DNA from: Leishmania donovani
Taxonomy: Eukaryota > Euglenozoa > Kinetoplastea > Trypanosomatida > Trypanosomatidae
Direction: 5' to 3'
Length of the DNA: 64,000 nucleotides
Assembly (NCBI RefSeq): GCF_000227135.1
Contig: NC_018263.1
Coordinates: 1,889,367 to 1,953,366 of the forward strand
Shown here piece by piece: positions 9,310-20,197 of the stretch. Position 1 is the stretch's first letter; every line of letters begins with the position of its first letter. The position numbers and the translations under genes were made by a program. Below the pieces are notes generated by a model. That model was given only the letters and a program-made list of their open reading frames with translations. It had not been told where the DNA came from and ran no database searches.

Positions 9310-12165
9310 CGCAGACTGGAAGCGGCACTGTTTGCTGTTTCGCTATCATCATTTTCTTCGCTCTCCGTATGTGCAAATGTGTGAAAGTGTAGTTGAGCCG
9401 GGCCGCTGACATCTTTGTTGTCGTCGTCCAAGGGAGGGGGGCCGCCCTCCCTTTTCTTCCCACACTTTTCGCGGCCACGTTCCGTCCCCGACGGAAGGTC
9501 TGTATGTGTGCGTGTGCATGTGTGTTTGTCATCGTTCGTGTGCCAAGCATACACTTCTGCCGTTGTCTTGCTGTACGCACTCTTTCGGGAGTGGTGCTCC
9601 AACGGCAGTCGGAGGGAGGAAACCAACAGCATCCGAAGGAAGGAAAGAAACAGAAAGAGAGGGGGAGGGCACCGGAAAGGGCTTAGCCCTTATGTACGTG
9701 TGTGCACGGGCCTGCAGACAGCGACCTCCAGACACGCATTTTACCAAGTGCCGCCATGCGGGCATGCACGCAATGCTTAGAATCCCACCACAGCACTTCG
9801 GGCGTTGTAAAAGTTGAACCTACGGGCCTCTTGTGTTCAATGGTGGCGCCGTTGATGGCGTTCCCAACGGCATCCGCTTTTCGAGGACCGGCTGCCGCTT
9901 GATCCAAATGCAAACCTGTTCCTTTCACCATCGCCACAAACGCCTCATCCCATCTCTCCTTCTCCGCAACCTTCTTTGTGCCCTCCCTCTACGTCACTGC
10001 GCATTCGCACCATTGCCGACATTATCCTTCCCCTCACGTTTCACTGCCCGTGCTTCATTACATGGGTTGTACCTCAACGGCTGTCATATTGGCCCCCACC
10101 TCCACGTCCATGACTTCCTCTACAACAACGAACCTCTTCCTCCCCCTCCCCCTCACCTCTTGAAAAAAAAAGTGAGCTCGCCATTTCTGCACACGCACAC
10201 CCGTTTTCTGCTCGGCACGGCTGTTTTTTTTTTTTTTTATGTGGGTGTGTGCGTTCTCGTTGCGTTCTCATTTGTTTGCTCTTGTGGTGTCCGTCATTCT
10301 ACAGGCGCGTTGTCCCTGCCAGCGCAAGCAGCACAGAATACAAAAAAGTCTGCGAACGAACGCGGGAAAGGATAGAAGAAGAGAAAGAAACAACACGAAG
10401 AAAGACGACGAGAGACTTGCGGTGCGCTGCTCTACCGACGATACGGCCCCTTGTCGGTTTGGCTTGTGGATGTGGGTGTAAGTGTGGGGTGGTGTTGTTT
10501 GTTTGGCGTTGTGGCACTCTTTTCGCCCTTCCCCCGTCCCCCCTTCCCCCCTTTTTTTTGCTCGCAGCTGTTACGCATTTTCACACACGCACACGCAAGC
10601 CTCTGATCGCGTGCGGAGAGGGAGCCGCACATTGGCTCGCTCTCTGTGTCTTTTATTTTTCTGTGCGTTTTTGTTTATGTGCGACGCGCACTGGTTCTAT
10701 GACTCAGAGTTTTTGCTGCACCACACCGCTAGCCCCCCCCCCTCTCCCTTCCAGTTCTTCGCCGCACAGAAGCTTAGATGAGTTGGCACGATACCCAGGT
10801 GGCCTCAAAATATCTCTCCCGTTTGTTTCGTTGTTTTTCCTCGTCATTTGCTTTTGCGGTTTCGGAGACGTGACGCCGCGATAGAAACCCCAGGCGTGGA
10901 GACATACTTTGCTTCGTTGTTGTTGTTGACCACTGAGGAGTGGGCCTCTGTTCTCTCTTCGCCCTGAGCCTTCCTCCAATCTTTCATTTTCTGTCTTGTT
11001 TGCGTTTTTTTCTCTGTTGTGGTTTTCTCGTCGTCATCTTGGTTATGTTGTTCTTGTGGGAGCACATGGACATCAACAGTTGCAGGTAAAGGCTGCCTGC
11101 TGTTTTTTGTTTGTGTGTGTGCGTGTCCTCCTCTTCGTTGCCGCCTCCGTTTGGGTGATCGTGTTGCCTTCTCTTCTCCGTGAGTGCGCTCTGCTTCCTC
11201 TTCGCAAGTTAGTTTTTCGTTTGTTTTTCCTCCTGTTCTTCGACTGCACGGCTTTACGTTGTCGTATGTGCTGCTGAGTAGAACGCTTTTGTTTTGCTCG
11301 CCGATTGGTCGTTGTTGCTGTCCACTCGCCTTGTTCTTCGGAATTCCGCTGGCTGGGTACTCTCGTCTCCCCCCCTCCCTTCGCTTCTCTTCCCCCGTCC
11401 TCCGCAGGTCTCTCTCCCCTTTTGCCTCTCTGTATTGTCCCCCACTCTTTTTTTTTGCCGGGTCTCCTTTTGCGTCTTTGATTCAGTGGACGTGTGTGCG
11501 TGTCATCTCTCCGTCTGTCTATCTGTGCGTGTGCGTGCGTGTCGTTGTGTATTCCGGCATTTGCGGACGCACTTTTTTTTTTCTTCGCTTTCTCTTCTCG
11601 GTGGAGTGGTGCTTTAAGGGTACCTCCGCCCTTCAAGCTCTTTCAAGCGTTCTCTGTCTCTCTCTCTCTGTATATACATAGTTGCTTGCCTTGTTTGTGA
11701 ACTCACCTTTTGTTGCTTGGGTGCTTTCTTCTCTGGTTTCTCCTCCGTGTATCGCTCGCGCTTGGTGGTTTGTTGTGGGCGGGTGGCGTGTGTGTGTGTG
11801 TGTTTTTTTTCTTGCTCGGCTCATCGTTTCGGGACATTTTCCGCCACTTGCGTGCGTGTCCGTCAAGGCGCCCCCATCTCTCGGTGTGCTCCAGCAGGCA
11901 GTGCTTTCGAAACGCCTGCATAGACGGACATCTCTTGCCCGACAGGAACGAACACAACAAAGAAAGAGAACGCAATCTTTTTTTTTTTCTGTTCCGACTG
12001 CGCACTTGTGAACCTGCAGCGCTCGACCCGCTTGAGATCGAGGAAGTGTGCACCGCCGGCGTCAAGCCAGACAGCACCAGAAAGCACGGAAAGCGTGTTT
12101 CGAGCGGGCGTCGCTCTTTGACACTTTCGACACCCGCGGAGCATCGACGCTCACGAGAGGCAGAG
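9310..12165. other. Long intergenic spacer
   Basis: I see no gene. The sequence is pyrimidine-rich with homopolymer T runs (for example about 10225-10240) and C tracts. A compact polypyrimidine tract at about 11640-11680 is followed by TAG, a plausible acceptor for the next gene. An open frame continues upstream of the next gene through 11710, but it contains no in-frame ATG before 12166. Confidence 0.7.
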
Positions 12166-13998
12166 ATGAGCGGCATCACGGTGCAACTTGTGTTTGCCTT
12201 CGTCGGCACGCGCGTGCCCTACTTTATGCTGGAGTCGGCAACCGCTGCCAGCTCGCCCGCGCGTTCACCATTTGGCAACGCGTCCTTGGTGTCGTTTAAC
12301 GCGGCAGCGCAACCGACGCTGCGTGCGGACTCTGCTCGGACGTCTCCGCACCTGACTCCCTGCATTCCGACCAACCTGTTCACGGCGCAGGGGCTCCTGT
12401 CCCATCTCGCAAAGGCGCTGGAGCCGTCCCTGCACGCCGCCGCGGCCCCTGAGGCTGCCACTACCGAGTCTGCCTCGCTATCGCCGACGGTTCCACTGCC
12501 TTTTCACAAGCCTCCCGTATTCGAGCTCTTTGACTACGCTAGCCTCGACCCGCTCGAGGGCTCAGCGGCGCTGCATGATGAGCAAGTCCTGCTGGTGCTG
12601 TGCGACATCGCCACCACGGCACAACTCGTGGAGGCACTACAGCTCGAGTGGTTGGAGGTCTACAGCGGCGCCCACCATCCGCACCACCGCAGCTGCTCCG
12701 CATCCACGCTTGAACCGGCACATACGACAGACATGGCAGTTTGCACGACGGAAGAGAAGCTGCGAAACGTGGCGCATGCACAGCAGGCACTCTGCAAGCC
12801 CGTTGGGCTTCACCTCTCTCTCTTAAGTAAGGAGTTGCTGTCACGGGAAGCGACGTTGACTGCGCAGAAGGAGCAGCTCGCACAGATGCGATCCTGCGCA
12901 GCAGCGGGCACCGCTCCTGCTGCTGCCCCTGCAACAGCGATCGGGGGCGACGGTGTCTCAACGCCCATGTTGTGTGGTCGAGCCGCTTCGTTTCCGCTAT
13001 TGGTGGAGCTGGAGCCCAGTTTGGCCTCAGAACCAGCTCTGAGTGCCACTGATGCCACGCATCTTCAGAAGTTGGAGGCACCGCTGGCGCTCTGCGAAGC
13101 ACGGGTGCGAGCTGTCGAATCCCTCATGCAGCGCGCCGCAAAGCACCACGCCAAGCTGCTGGAGCTCGCCGCGAGTGAACGTGCAACAGAAGAAGCATTC
13201 CAGAGCGGCAATGTCAGTCGCGCCTGCGCGGAATACCTCGAGCGCACCGAGCAGGACCGCAGCGCCGCAGAGGCCATTATTGCGGATTATCAGGTTGAGA
13301 TGACTCGCCAGGTGAAGGTCGTGCGGCAGCTGGTCGCCTACATCACCCAGGTGCGGAGACTGGTGAGCAAGGCCAAATATGAAATGGGCGTAGTGGAGCT
13401 GATCCTTTCACGGCTGTCGTTGACGAGCCTGCGACCACGGCTAATGGAGGAGGCGGAGGCGCTGCTGCGCCGCCGCGTCATCCTGCGACGTGCCGCCCGT
13501 CGCCAAATGCTCCTGTTGCAGGAGACAGAGTTCGTCGAGTTGCAGCAAGACCTTGAGTCCTTCTCGCAGCGGATGGAGGTGCAGAAAGTGCTACCTGAGA
13601 AGGTGCGCTGGTATCTGCGGGCACCGTTGCCCAGCCTTATGCCCGAAGAAGACCCGGTCGCCACGCTGCTCGACCATGCTCTTATTGACCGCGAGGAGGA
13701 TGAGGCGCAAGAGCTGGTGGAAAAGACTCGCGTGCACATGACGGATTCTTTGGACCCGGCAAAAAATGCCCTGCAGATCACGGAAGCGCTGCTGCCGGTG
13801 GAGCGGCTCGCGCGGCGTTTGGAGGAGGCTCGTGCAAGCGCTGCGCAGTACAAGAGTCGCGTGGAGGAGCTGGAGGAGAGGCTGAAAATGTACGAGACTG
13901 CCGAGGCGCTCTCGCCACCACCGCTGCAGGACAGTGTGGTCAAGTCACTGTCTACGGAAAGACCGGCTGAAGGAGGGGGGTCGTTCGAGGAAGGATAG
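12166..13998 (+). CDS. Hypothetical coiled-coil protein
   Basis: This is a 610-residue protein that I do not recognise. The first ATG of the frame gives MSGITVQLVFAFVGT. The N-terminal ~45 residues are hydrophobic and could form a small beta-rich fold. Residues about 55-130 are Ala/Ser/Pro-rich, followed by FELFDYASLDPLEG and a predicted-helical middle. From about residue 300 to 590 the sequence is heptad-like and charged, with long Glu/Arg/Leu helices; the last strong coiled coil is around 540-590. There is no signal peptide or obvious transmembrane segment. A ubiquitin-like N-terminus followed by coiled coil would loosely resemble autophagy scaffolds of the ATG11/FIP200 type, but this is speculation and no diagnostic motif is present. 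Codon usage is GC3-rich like its neighbours, supporting a real gene. Confidence 0.75.
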   Translation: MSGITVQLVFAFVGTRVPYFMLESATAASSPARSPFGNASLVSFNAAAQPTLRADSARTSPHLTPCIPTNLFTAQGLLSHLAKALEPSLHAAAAPEAATTESASLSPTVPLPFHKPPVFELFDYASLDPLEGSAALHDEQVLLVLCDIATTAQLVEALQLEWLEVYSGAHHPHHRSCSASTLEPAHTTDMAVCTTEEKLRNVAHAQQALCKPVGLHLSLLSKELLSREATLTAQKEQLAQMRSCAAAGTAPAAAPATAIGGDGVSTPMLCGRAASFPLLVELEPSLASEPALSATDATHLQKLEAPLALCEARVRAVESLMQRAAKHHAKLLELAASERATEEAFQSGNVSRACAEYLERTEQDRSAAEAIIADYQVEMTRQVKVVRQLVAYITQVRRLVSKAKYEMGVVELILSRLSLTSLRPRLMEEAEALLRRRVILRRAARRQMLLLQETEFVELQQDLESFSQRMEVQKVLPEKVRWYLRAPLPSLMPEEDPVATLLDHALIDREEDEAQELVEKTRVHMTDSLDPAKNALQITEALLPVERLARRLEEARASAAQYKSRVEELEERLKMYETAEALSPPPLQDSVVKSLSTERPAEGGGSFEEG

Positions 13999-15586
13999 AA
14001 CGTCGTTGGCCACAAATCGAGTCCCTGGAGAACTCTTCTTACATCGTCTTTTCTCGGCCTCCCTCCCTTGGGTGCTGATCGAGCGCTTGGCGTGGTGGTG
14101 CAGCAACACTTTTCTATACACAAACATGCGTGCTTATGCACGATGTACCGCCATGAAAAGAGCTTGGCATCTTAGTGTCTCTTGCCATGTTTCGTTCCTT
14201 GTATTCCGTTTTCGCATCAAAACGCACAAGCCGGACGACAGCAGTTAGATGGGATGGTTGTACACGGATGTCTTCGAGTGTGGCAGTGCGAGCAGAGGAG
14301 AGGAAAGGGGGAGGGTGTGGTGGACAGGGGGGAGGGGGCTTTTCCTTTCGCTCGCTTACCAGCTTTCTGTTTCTCGTTGTTGGGCCATCCACGTGACTCG
14401 GCACTCCATTCGGGTTCGTAGGCGCTGATGATCACCACCGTCACCGCCCCTCTCACGCACTAGCAACGCCGTGCTGTCGTCTCTCTCTCTCTGGGTTGTT
14501 GCGATCTGCACCCTTGTCTCTTCCTCTCCTTTCTCCCCCTCTCAAAAATCTTGTGATTTGCTTGTTTTCTTTTCCAGCATGGTGCAGTTGTCTTTCATCA
14601 CCTCTGTTGTGTGTGTGTGTGTGTGTGTGTTCTGCTACACTCTTGTTCTTACTCCCTCTCTATTATTAGTGTTGCGCCTGTGATGCGAGAGACGCTCACT
14701 CTCGGCCTCTCCACCTTCTTCCTCTGCAAACTTCGCTCACCCTTTTTCATTTGCTTTCGGACTGCCTCTTTTTTTTCTCTTGCCCTCCGGCATAAGAGCA
14801 CTCGCTGGTGAGGGCTCGGTTGAGCACCGTGTTGTGCACACGGGTGGCCTCTTTCGTGTGCCGCACCGAACGCCTGATCTCTCTCTCTCGCCTGGCACAA
14901 AACATGAAGAATGGGTGGCGTGAATGCGCGCCTGTTGGGGAGGAGCGGAAAGGAGCGGAAGGGAGCAGCATACATTTTGAAGCGTAGGGCGTAGGGGTGC
15001 TATAGGGTGACGTCGCGCTGTCCATGCGTGTACTCGAGTGGTGGTGAGCGAATGTGTTTTGCGGCTGTGCGTGCGCGCGGGATCTCCGGGGGATCTGTGA
15101 CTCAGCCTTCCGTGATCCGCCTGCTTTACTTCACCTCCTCGGCGACTGCGAGTTCCCTCCGCACCCAGCCGATCTCTGCCACACTCCCTGCCCTCTTTGT
15201 GTGCGGTTCCCTTAGCTTCTGTGAAGCGGCTCTTTTCTTTCGTCCCTCATCGGGGCTTTTTCTTTTCGTTTTGTCGCCGCTTCCAAAGACGCGCTGAGCC
15301 CCGGCGCCTTTGTTCGACTGCTCGCTTCACAGGCAGTCCGCCTCGCCCTCCCATCCCTTGTCGCTTCTCCCTCTTCATTACCTTTTAGACGAACCCGGAA
15401 TCTTCCGCAGAACGAGCAGAAGCAGGCACGCACGCACACACAGACACACCGGCAAGAGCACACACTAAAAGGTACGCAACGCAGAGCAGCACTGCGTCGG
15501 TAACTCCCCCTGATGTCAGGAGTTCTTCACCGAGCACTGTCATTCTCCGGCGGGTCACAGATGATCCGCAGCACACAACTCCCAGG

Positions 15587-15694
15587 ATGAGCAGTTCTGC
15601 AAGCCATGGCGATGACGACAGAACACTCCGTTTCAGAAAGGGTCGTATGAATGTACTTAAGCCCCCCCCCCCTGCACCCGCACCTCTTCCCTAA
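15587..15694 (+). CDS. Doubtful 35-codon small ORF
   Basis: An ATG opens a 35-residue frame that begins MSSSASHGDDDRTLRFRKG and ends in a Pro/Ala-rich tail coded by a C tract. The same frame is open back to a TAG at 15386-15388, with Ser/Thr-rich codons but no earlier ATG. The third-position GC of the ATG-initiated part is only about one half, lower than in the neighbouring genes, which argues against coding. I list it because it is too short for normal gene calling and is not simply a low-complexity frame. Confidence 0.15.
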   Translation: MSSSASHGDDDRTLRFRKGRMNVLKPPPPAPAPLP

Positions 15695-17201
15695 CTCCTC
15701 TCTTCTTCCACCTCCCTTCTAGCCCCTCTCTTCACCTGGCCAATTCGCAGCGTAGCTGGGGTGCATCTTCGAGGAAAGAGCAGGCCCCCACGCCCCCACT
15801 CCCACTTTCTCCCGGAAGGACTCTCCCACTTATTGTCTCTCCGCAGCCCCGACCCCCCTCTCTTACCTGCTGCCACCCACCCCCTCTACTCTCCTTCTCC
15901 GTCACCACAGACACACTTTTCTGACAAACAAAACGAAGTCCTCTTCTATCTCGGCTCTTCTTTCTTTTTGCTTGTGTGTGTGTGTCTGTCTGCGTGAGCA
16001 GACCACTACTCGGTTTTCGATTTCTCTTCCGAGCCCCCCCCCCCATCGCCACGCGGTGCTCAGCGACAAGGAGGCACAACAGCTGAGTCTCCCTCCTTTC
16101 ACGGTCGCCTTTCCTGCGAAGCTGAACAGGCATATCGCCAGACGTTAGAGAGCGCGCGCCTAATCTTAGTCCGTAATCGCTTACACCCTCAACCTGTGGC
16201 GTGGCCCATCATTTCACTCGGCCCACTCAGGTGTGAAGCACGAGACGAGCCTTTGACCGCGTCTAAGGCACACCCGCCCCCAAAAGCACCGCATTGCTCC
16301 TTTCCCTCTCCGGCCTCTCGCACTCGAAGGGCAGCACGAAGCAGCGGTGAGGTGCGTGCTACAGGTTCCGAGTAAGAAATCGAGGAAGCGCCAGGCACCT
16401 CGGCACAAGGAAGCCGTGCTGTGGTCTTCCTTGTTTGCGGGTTTTCCTCTTCCCTTTTTTTTTTTTGCGCTTTGCCAAGCGCCCTTTTCCACCTCTCGAG
16501 CGTATCCGGGCAGCTGCACAAGAAAGAAAACTCGGCGGGACAGGCAAAACACACCCACCCACCCACGCACACTCTTCTATATCTGTATACAAGTGTGGTG
16601 CCTGTGCGTTGTAGAGCGGTTCCTCTTCGTGCTTCCTTTGTTTTTGTGTATGTGTCTCAGACGTTGCTTTTTTTTTTCATGTTCTTCTTTGTTTTTATCT
16701 GCTTACAGAACAAAAAAGATACACGGCACCTCGGCTGCTGTTCCTTGGTGTAGGCGTGCCTGTGTAGTACGACACCTTGCTCCGTCTTTCCCCTCCCCCT
16801 CTGGCTTTGTGCGTGTGTTTGCTGTTTGTTTTTCTTCCTCGTGCTTGTAACTGGCCGCTGTGCGACTTTGGTGATTTGCTTCTTGTGGGCGTCCGCGGTC
16901 TTCTTTTTGTATGCTTCGTTTTTTTTTTCAGCTTGCGTCTGCTTTGCCTAACTCGTACTACTGGCTCCGTCCTTTCTGTTGTTGTTCTCGCCTTGTGATC
17001 ACTTCACGTGTGCACTTGTCTGCTCCGCGCGCTAGCCTGCGTTCTTCTTCCTCTACTTGGCCCTTGCTTGTGTGTGTAGCAGCTCACCCAAGCACACAGT
17101 GGGGGGGGAGGGGGCGCTTAAACTTGGACGGACGCCTTCGGAAGACTCCTGTATGGGAAGGCCGGTGTCGTTCCAGGGTCGCATCCCAGTAGCCGTCGCA
17201 T

Positions 17202-17230
17202 CTTGCTTGCCCTCTCTTCCTTCCCGCAAG
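17202..17230 (+). promoter_or_regulatory. Candidate polypyrimidine tract and trans-splice acceptor
   Basis: A C/T-rich tract ends in CCCGCAAG. The AG at 17229-17230 is the first after the tract and would give a 5' UTR of about 123 bases for the 2H phosphoesterase gene. This is an inference from pattern only. Confidence 0.4.
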
Positions 17231-17353
17231 TTCCGAGTCTCTTCGTATCGGCTGTCATGTATGTGTGAGCGTGTCGAGGATTCAGATCATTGAGAGAAGA
17301 AAATCCGCATCCACAGAAGCGGTGTGAGTGCGCGCGCACCGCTTCCATCGGCC

Positions 17354-18061
17354 ATGTCCCTCTTGGCGTTGAATGTGTGCCTCATCAGCTCCTCCTTCGA
17401 CGTGGTGGCGCTTCCACTGTCATCGACGCTATGCCCTGTCGAAGTGGATGACGACGTCGAGGACACGTCCCTGTGCTACGGCCTCGCGCCACTCACGGAG
17501 AAGGGCCGCAAAGGGTATGGCTATGCGCACTGCACCGTGATGCAGTTCTGTGCGCGTGCGCTGGACTTGAAGGCAGTTCGTGAGATTGTGCGCGAGACAT
17601 GGTTGAAGTTCCGCAAACATGTGTTGGAGTCGAAGGAATCGCTGGTGCTGACCGGAGTCGCTGATGGACCGATCTTCGCAACAACGGAGGATGGACGCGC
17701 CGTGCGGCTGCCAAATATCACGGTGGAGCGCAGTCCCAACCTAATGTGGCTGCACGAGACCATCGTGCGCGAGCTGGGCCAGTACCAGGTCAAGGTAGGC
17801 TCGGAGGATGTGGCCAAGTCCGCCTTTCACAGGAAGTTCCCCGCCGATAGCAACAGTACCACTCCAGAGTGGATGCTGTCCTTCATGAGCAAGTACGCTC
17901 ACGAAAACTACACGCCGCATATTACGCTCGGCGCGTGCACCGAGAAGAACGTGGCAGCGTTCTCGTTTTTGCAAAAGACCGAGATTCCATGGAGAGAGTG
18001 CCGGCTCGTGGTGAGCCACATGGGCAACTTCTGCTCCTGCTTTGAACTCCTCGAGAGCTGA
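17354..18061 (+). CDS. 2H phosphoesterase superfamily protein (2'-5' RNA ligase / CPDase-like)
   Basis: This is a 235-residue protein starting at the first in-frame ATG (MSLLALNV). Two signature tetrads of the 2H fold are present: H59-C-T61 in AHCTVMQF and H189-I-T191 in YTPHITLGA. They are spaced about 130 residues apart, as in two-lobed 2H enzymes. Family members hydrolyse or ligate 2'-5' or cyclic phosphodiester linkages on RNA or nucleotides, with the two histidines as catalytic residues and the Thr/Ser residues binding phosphate. The sequence between the motifs (RSPNLMWLHETIVRELGQY) resembles the lid region. I see no organelle signal. The natural substrate in trypanosomatids cannot be inferred here; candidates are RNA 2'-phosphate/cyclic ends or ADP-ribose derivatives. 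Superfamily assignment is fairly secure; function is open. Confidence 0.75.
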   Translation: MSLLALNVCLISSSFDVVALPLSSTLCPVEVDDDVEDTSLCYGLAPLTEKGRKGYGYAHCTVMQFCARALDLKAVREIVRETWLKFRKHVLESKESLVLTGVADGPIFATTEDGRAVRLPNITVERSPNLMWLHETIVRELGQYQVKVGSEDVAKSAFHRKFPADSNSTTPEWMLSFMSKYAHENYTPHITLGACTEKNVAAFSFLQKTEIPWRECRLVVSHMGNFCSCFELLES

Positions 18062-19291
18062 GCTTGTCACATCGACGTTGTCGCGTTCATCTCTCTGCTT
18101 TTTGTTTGTCTCCCTCTCTCTCTCTTCATTTGTTCTCCCGCTGGGGTCATGATGGCTGTATGCGCCCCATCTTGTAATCCCCCTCCTCTTCACTATCTCT
18201 CTCTGCCTCTCGCTTCTCATCCTATTGAATTTCCCTCGCGTGCCTCTTGGTTTTAGTTGTGCGTTTCTCTCTGTTCCTGCCCTACGTGTGTTTATGTGTG
18301 TGTGCGTGTGTGCGTGCATGGCGAGAGGGGCCGTCGTTGTTCGTGTTGCTGGTGGATTGTCTGTATCCTCTGTTTCGGTTGGCCCGCCCCTCCCCCTCTC
18401 TTTCTGTTGGCGCCGCGCTCTCAGCCGACCGAAAAGCCTCACCGCTTTGGCGTCGATATTATTTGCTGTTACCTCCCTCTCGATGTTGGTGTCGCTTCCC
18501 GCGCCCGTGCTTGTCGTGTGTTCAACGACTGATGCAGGGTCGCTCACAAGTCCATCTACCGAATCTTTTTGAACAGTGCAGAGGGTGACGCGTCGCACGA
18601 GGCTCATGTGCTGGTAGCAATGGCTGGCACTACGCGGTGTCGTAGATGGTAATTAGTGTCGGTGATGAATGGATACGGGTTCAACGTCGTTGTTGGGTCG
18701 GTCATGTCGACAGGCGTCGGGCAAGTGATCCCTCCTGTGAAAACTGGAGCCACTGCCTGCGGACTCCGTGTGTCATGGCTCGCCTCCCATACGTTTAGTG
18801 AGAAGTGCGTTCTTCCCGATATCGTGGCATCAGCAGAGAGCCATTGTGAAAGGGCAGGCCTCTCAGTGTCACACGAATGCAGCATAGTCTGTGCTTCCAC
18901 GCATGGCCGCACCTCCACTGGCGCTGCCTCTCCGCTGTGGACGTTGCTCCTGTTGGTCTAGTCTGCGTCTTTGCCACTCTCGTTCACTTGTCCGCACACT
19001 GTCTATCCCCTGCCTCTCTCATGTTCTCTCGTCCCTCCCGGAACTCCTCATGGCGCCCCTTTCGCTTCCCGCGCTCCTTTGCCTCGCTGTCCGTGGTTAT
19101 CGCAAGCGTGATTTCCGCGCTACAGGTTTGCGTTGGCCTTGCTCTCTCGCGCGAACACTTCCCGCCTCCTCACCTGCGGTGTTGGCCAAGACCATAACTT
19201 GATGGTGTTGTCGCGCCTAGGATAAAGTGCACCTCCAGCGTGGGCATACCGCACTCCCCCACAACCACCCCGCGGGTGGCCTTGACCCGCG

Positions 19292-19328
19292 GACAGACAG
19301 ACAGACAGACACACACACACACACACAC
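19292..19328. repeat. Compound (ACAG)n-(AC)n microsatellite
   Basis: About four ACAG units are followed by about ten AC units, in the spacer upstream of the SWEET gene. Confidence 0.85.
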
Positions 19329-19365
19329 GTACAAACGCGTTGGGGCCTACCTCATTCGCTTGCTC

Positions 19366-19442
19366 GCCTTCCTCTCCCTATTCCCCCACACCGTCTTCGC
19401 ATATCTTTTTCGTCTTTGCTGCCGTTGCTGCTTCACACACAG
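19366..19442 (+). promoter_or_regulatory. Candidate polypyrimidine tract and trans-splice acceptor of the SWEET gene
   Basis: A long C/T-rich tract runs to CTTCACACACAG. The AG at 19441-19442 is the first after the tract and lies 35 bases before the ATG, a typical short Leishmania 5' UTR. This is inferred from pattern. Confidence 0.5.
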
Positions 19443-19477
19443 AGACGCTGCTGAGCGTTGCCGACTGTGAAGACAGA

Positions 19478-20197
19478 ATGAGTGTCTTTCTCCAGATCAT
19501 CTCCGTGTGCGCCACACTGGCGGCGCTGTGCATGGTGGCGTCGCCCGTGATTACTGTCAAGAGCATGCGTGCCGCCAAATCGGTTGGCAGCATGACAATC
19601 ACCTTCTTTTGCGCGCAGTTCCTCAACTGCAACGTGTGGAGTATGTACGGCGTGCAAACGCTAGCCCTTCCGGTGATTATCTGCAACACGTTCGGCTCTG
19701 CCGTCGCCGCTTATTGCATCCTGACGTTCCTGACAGTCGCCCGCATGGAGGAGAAGGCGGGTCATGTGCTCAAGTCAACGAGCTATGGCGCCTCGTTGAA
19801 GACAGCGACGCTCACCATATTTTTAATCGCACTTCTCCTGCTGCTATTTCTCTATCTCATGAACTTTTCGAGCAGTGACTTTGCCGCACAGCTGAACGGC
19901 ATCCTGGGTGGTTGCTGTAGTGTCTTCATGCTGAGCTCGCCGCTAGGCATGGCAAAGGCAATCATCCACGAAAGAAACGCCGAGCCGCTGCAGCCGGCGA
20001 CTGTCATGTTTGCAACGCTGAATAGCGTGCTGTGGATGCTGTACGGCCTGCTGAGCCTGGACATGTACATCACGATTCCCAACGTGCTCTGCACCTTGGC
20101 GTGCATATTCCAGATCTTCCTGCTCGTCCGGTACGGTCGCCACCCCGCAGAGCATGTCGAGATCACGGAGACGATTGCGCCGGTCCCCCTCGACTAG
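19478..20197 (+). CDS. SWEET/MtN3-family sugar transporter
   Basis: This is a 239-residue polytopic membrane protein starting at the first in-frame ATG (MSVFLQIISV). It has the seven-helix layout of eukaryotic SWEETs: two three-helix MtN3 repeats (about 1-95 and 130-220) joined by a strongly hydrophobic linker helix (about 108-130). Hallmarks in the first repeat are SPVITVKSMRAAKSVGSM, the QFLNCNVWSMYG helix and LPVIICNTFG. In the second they are SSPLGMAKAI, LNSVLWMLYGLL and IPNVLCTLACIFQ. The conserved Pro and Asn positions of the translocation path are visible in both repeats. SWEETs are uniporters for mono- or disaccharides at the plasma membrane or internal membranes. The C-terminal tail is short and acidic. 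It is the last + strand gene before the strand switch. Which sugar is carried cannot be read from the sequence. Confidence 0.88.
   Translation: MSVFLQIISVCATLAALCMVASPVITVKSMRAAKSVGSMTITFFCAQFLNCNVWSMYGVQTLALPVIICNTFGSAVAAYCILTFLTVARMEEKAGHVLKSTSYGASLKTATLTIFLIALLLLLFLYLMNFSSSDFAAQLNGILGGCCSVFMLSSPLGMAKAIIHERNAEPLQPATVMFATLNSVLWMLYGLLSLDMYITIPNVLCTLACIFQIFLLVRYGRHPAEHVEITETIAPVPLD

Larger units (their letters stand above)
13999..17353. other. Long intergenic spacer with a possible very small frame
   Basis: There is no gene of normal size. The stretch contains (TG)n at 14608-14631, extensive pyrimidine tracts, poly-C at about 15662-15672 and poly-T runs near 16450 and 16668. A short open frame with ATG at 15587 (35 codons) is discussed in the findings. 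A good acceptor for the downstream gene is the tract at about 17202-17226 followed by AG at 17229-17230. A four-codon upstream frame (ATG about 17256) lies between that AG and the main start. Confidence 0.65.
18062..19477. other. Intergenic spacer
   Basis: The first half is pyrimidine-rich 3' UTR-like sequence. Around 18600-18960 is a less biased stretch that stays open on both strands (see findings). An ACAG tetranucleotide run (19292-19309) grades into (AC)n (19309-19328). A strong polypyrimidine tract precedes the SWEET gene. Confidence 0.65.

Noticed and set aside
11710..12165. N-terminal extension of the coiled-coil gene that would add a hydrophobic, signal-like segment
   Set aside because: The frame is open but has no ATG before 12166, and the hydrophobic residues come from pyrimidine-tract codons.
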